This document shows positions 22,100 through 23,239 of a stretch of DNA of 23,239 bases, one piece after another (position 1 is the first letter of the stretch; each line of letters opens with the position of its first letter). Below the pieces are notes generated by a model. The model ran no database searches. It worked only from the letters and a program-made list of their open reading frames with translations, and was not told where the DNA came from. Source of the stretch: Christensenella sp. UBA4636 (GTDB taxonomy: Bacteria > Bacillota > Clostridia > Christensenellales > Borkfalkiaceae); contig DHMS01000009.1 in NCBI GenBank assembly GCA_002405915.1, positions 1-23,239 of the forward strand. Direction: 5' to 3'. The position numbers were made by a program, and so were the translations under genes.

Positions 22100-22161
22100 T
22101 TATCCACATTGTTTTTAGAAAACTTGCCTAAAATGTGGATAACTCGGTATAGTTATCCACA
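22100..22161. promoter_or_regulatory. Cluster of three perfect DnaA boxes
   Basis: TTATCCACA at 22100-22108 and 22153-22161, and its reverse complement TGTGGATAA at 22134-22142. The second and third boxes are part of a 13-bp perfect inverted repeat (arms 22131-22143 and 22152-22164, 8-nt spacer). It could be a DnaA-controlled promoter, an origin-like or DnaA-titrating site. The hairpin could also act at the RNA level, but the first box is independent of it. Confidence 0.7.
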
Positions 22162-22524
22162 TTTAACCGTTAGTGTGTCGGACTCTTTAAGCCTTAAAGT
22201 CGCATTTTAAGTATTTTTTTACAAACGCTCAAGCAGTACGAACGCGCCACCATTGCTACCAACCTGCCACAAAATATGACTTTAAGGTGCGAAGCATTTT
22301 TACGGCGATAAATTTAGGAAAATCAAGGCAAACGAACGCCGTCATGCTAAACGTATTACAAGTGAGTTTAACACCGATTTTACAAATTGTGCGCCGTAAA
22401 AACTTAATGAGTTCGGCACTCTGACGGTTAACCTTTTTATCAAGGTATTTTATGCGATAAAATGCCCGATTATAACAAAACCCGCGCAAATTTTTCCTCA
22501 CGAGCAAAGGCTTTATTAAACCAC

Positions 22525-22561
22525 TTTGTATTTGTGTCACCACCGGTGACACAAATACAAA
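22525..22561. repeat. Perfect 17-bp inverted repeat with 3-nt spacer
   Basis: Arms TTTGTATTTGTGTCACC (22525-22541) and GGTGACACAAATACAAA (22545-22561) are exact complements. No T-run follows on either strand. It lies in a 545-nt region (22083-22627) without a convincing gene; a 121-codon minus-strand frame there has no ribosome site or recognisable family. Confidence 0.8.
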
Positions 22562-22581
22562 AACACATATAAAACGCATGC

Positions 22582-22611
22582 AAAAACGCCGCGGAGAAAC
22601 CCACGCGGCGT
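22582..22611 (-). terminator. Terminator of the cyclophilin-like gene
   Basis: On the minus strand ACGCCGCG pairs with CGCGGCGT (8 bp, 10-nt loop), followed by TTTTG. It lies 17 nt past the stop codon. Confidence 0.88.
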
Positions 22612-22627
22612 AAAATTTCATAAAAAG

Positions 22628-23239
22628 TTATTTTGCTTTCGTTATCGATTTGATGGTGACGTACGCATACGGAATAGTATAGAAAGTGTACTTTTCGTCG
22701 TCAATCTTTTTGCCGAGTTCTTCTATAACCGTCTTGTCCGTGATTTCCGTTTTCCCGTCGCCTAAACCTTCGTACCAAGTCTTAGTCGTTTCGGAAGTGT
22801 CTTCGTCGGTAGCTTCGATATAGGTGTAGAACTTTTTAACCTTGGAATCGTAATAAGTCTTGGTCGTGTCGCCGTCCTCTTTTTTAGAAGCGAGGTCGGA
22901 AATCGTCTTGATTATCTCTAAGCTCGATTTGCCCGTTCTGTTGACCGAAGTCGAATCGGAATAGCTTTCCTTGGGGTTCTTGTCCGCGTCGTCGCTCGTG
23001 ATACGACCGAATACGCAGTAGCTCTTTGACGGATATGCCGCGCTTGCGGAATTAAGCGTTACGATAACGGTACCCTTTGCGGAATTGTAATGCGTAGTAC
23101 CGTCCTCGTCGTCTGCGTCGTGTTTCATAATTAAAACGCCGGTAGAAGAGCTGCTGAGCTTGTTGCCGACGATACCGTTGTCTTCGAATTCGCCCTTGAC
23201 GGTAGAAGCCGTTTTAGTGTTTTCGGTAAGTTCGCCCGC
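22628..23239 (-). CDS. Divergent cyclophilin-type peptidyl-prolyl isomerase, 3' part only
   Basis: The reading frame is open to the window edge, so the 5' end is missing; 203 codons are present. It has the cyclophilin blocks KGEFEDNGIVGNKLS, GVLIMKHD, NSAKGTVIVTLNSASA and YCVFGRITSDD, in the right order. The SQFFI strand (with the Gln and Phe of the active site) is GTVIVTL here, and the normal His near YAVFG is not seen, so activity is doubtful. A long acidic/Lys-rich insert (about residues 90-175) and a VTIKSI C-terminal strand follow. A secreted lipoprotein is likely but the signal is outside the window. I rate the family call as moderate. Confidence 0.6.
   Translation of the reverse strand, partial: AGELTENTKTASTVKGEFEDNGIVGNKLSSSSTGVLIMKHDADDEDGTTHYNSAKGTVIVTLNSASAAYPSKSYCVFGRITSDDADKNPKESYSDSTSVNRTGKSSLEIIKTISDLASKKEDGDTTKTYYDSKVKKFYTYIEATDEDTSETTKTWYEGLGDGKTEITDKTVIEELGKKIDDEKYTFYTIPYAYVTIKSITKAK

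Noticed and set aside
22256..22621. 121-residue minus-strand frame
   Set aside because: It spans a terminator stem and a perfect palindrome, lacks a ribosome site, and shows no known domain; unlikely to be a gene.

Overview
The window reads as chromosomal DNA from a low-to-mid GC, spore-lineage member of the Bacillota, class Clostridia, probably an animal-gut anaerobe. The support is: the order mrnC-rlmB-sigH with sporulation-type genes (a SigH-like sigma factor and a CwlD-like amidase), a T-box/riboswitch-rich style of regulation represented here by an L-box (lysine riboswitch), strong Shine-Dalgarno sites, lipobox and LytTR families, and a membrane-anchored GH3 enzyme of the permuted type known from Butyrivibrio and Ruminococcus. 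The gut habitat is inference. No tRNA, rRNA, CRISPR array, transposase or phage gene was seen.

Layout. 1-2163 (minus): a DtxR/MntR-like regulator followed by a CydD-like ABC half-transporter and the first codons of its probable partner. 2164-2724: a regulatory intergenic region with three TTAG/CTAA dyads resembling DtxR-family operators, divergent promoters, and on the plus strand a lysine riboswitch with an intrinsic terminator. 2725-5105 (plus): a polar amino acid ABC importer (binding lipoprotein, permease, ATPase), which the riboswitch marks as a probable lysine importer. 5106-5946: no gene; copies of an interspersed hairpin-rich repeat, ended by a strong bidirectional terminator. 5947-13404 (minus): a four-gene operon from one clear promoter, encoding a 51-residue peptide with an EDVITTS motif, a large secreted protein, a permuted GH3 glycosidase with a membrane helix at each end, and a large membrane-anchored protein. 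The two large proteins share a beta-rich module present three times in all. 13495-14074: two more repeat copies and a terminator. 14075-16155 (minus): an AgrC/AgrA-type kinase and LytTR regulator pair, without a visible peptide precursor or processing gene. 16392-17494 (minus): a GNAT acetyltransferase and a hypoxanthine/uracil-DNA glycosylase-like protein. 17564-21284 (minus): mrnC-rlmB-sigH-dnaX. 21396-22082 (minus): CwlD-like amidase, preceded by three perfect DnaA boxes. 22083-22627: no convincing gene, but DnaA boxes, a 17-bp-arm palindrome and a terminator. 22628-23239 (minus): the 3' part of a divergent cyclophilin-like protein.

How it fits together. The most interesting part is the surface operon at 5947-13404: a small EDVITTS peptide, a secreted beta-module protein, a membrane-tethered GH3 enzyme and a membrane-anchored beta-module protein are transcribed and partly translationally coupled, just downstream of a peptide-sensing-type two-component pair. 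This looks like a cell-surface glycan-handling unit, but the role of the beta-module proteins and the peptide is unknown. The second point of interest is the repeat family, whose hairpin stems are kept while the loops vary.
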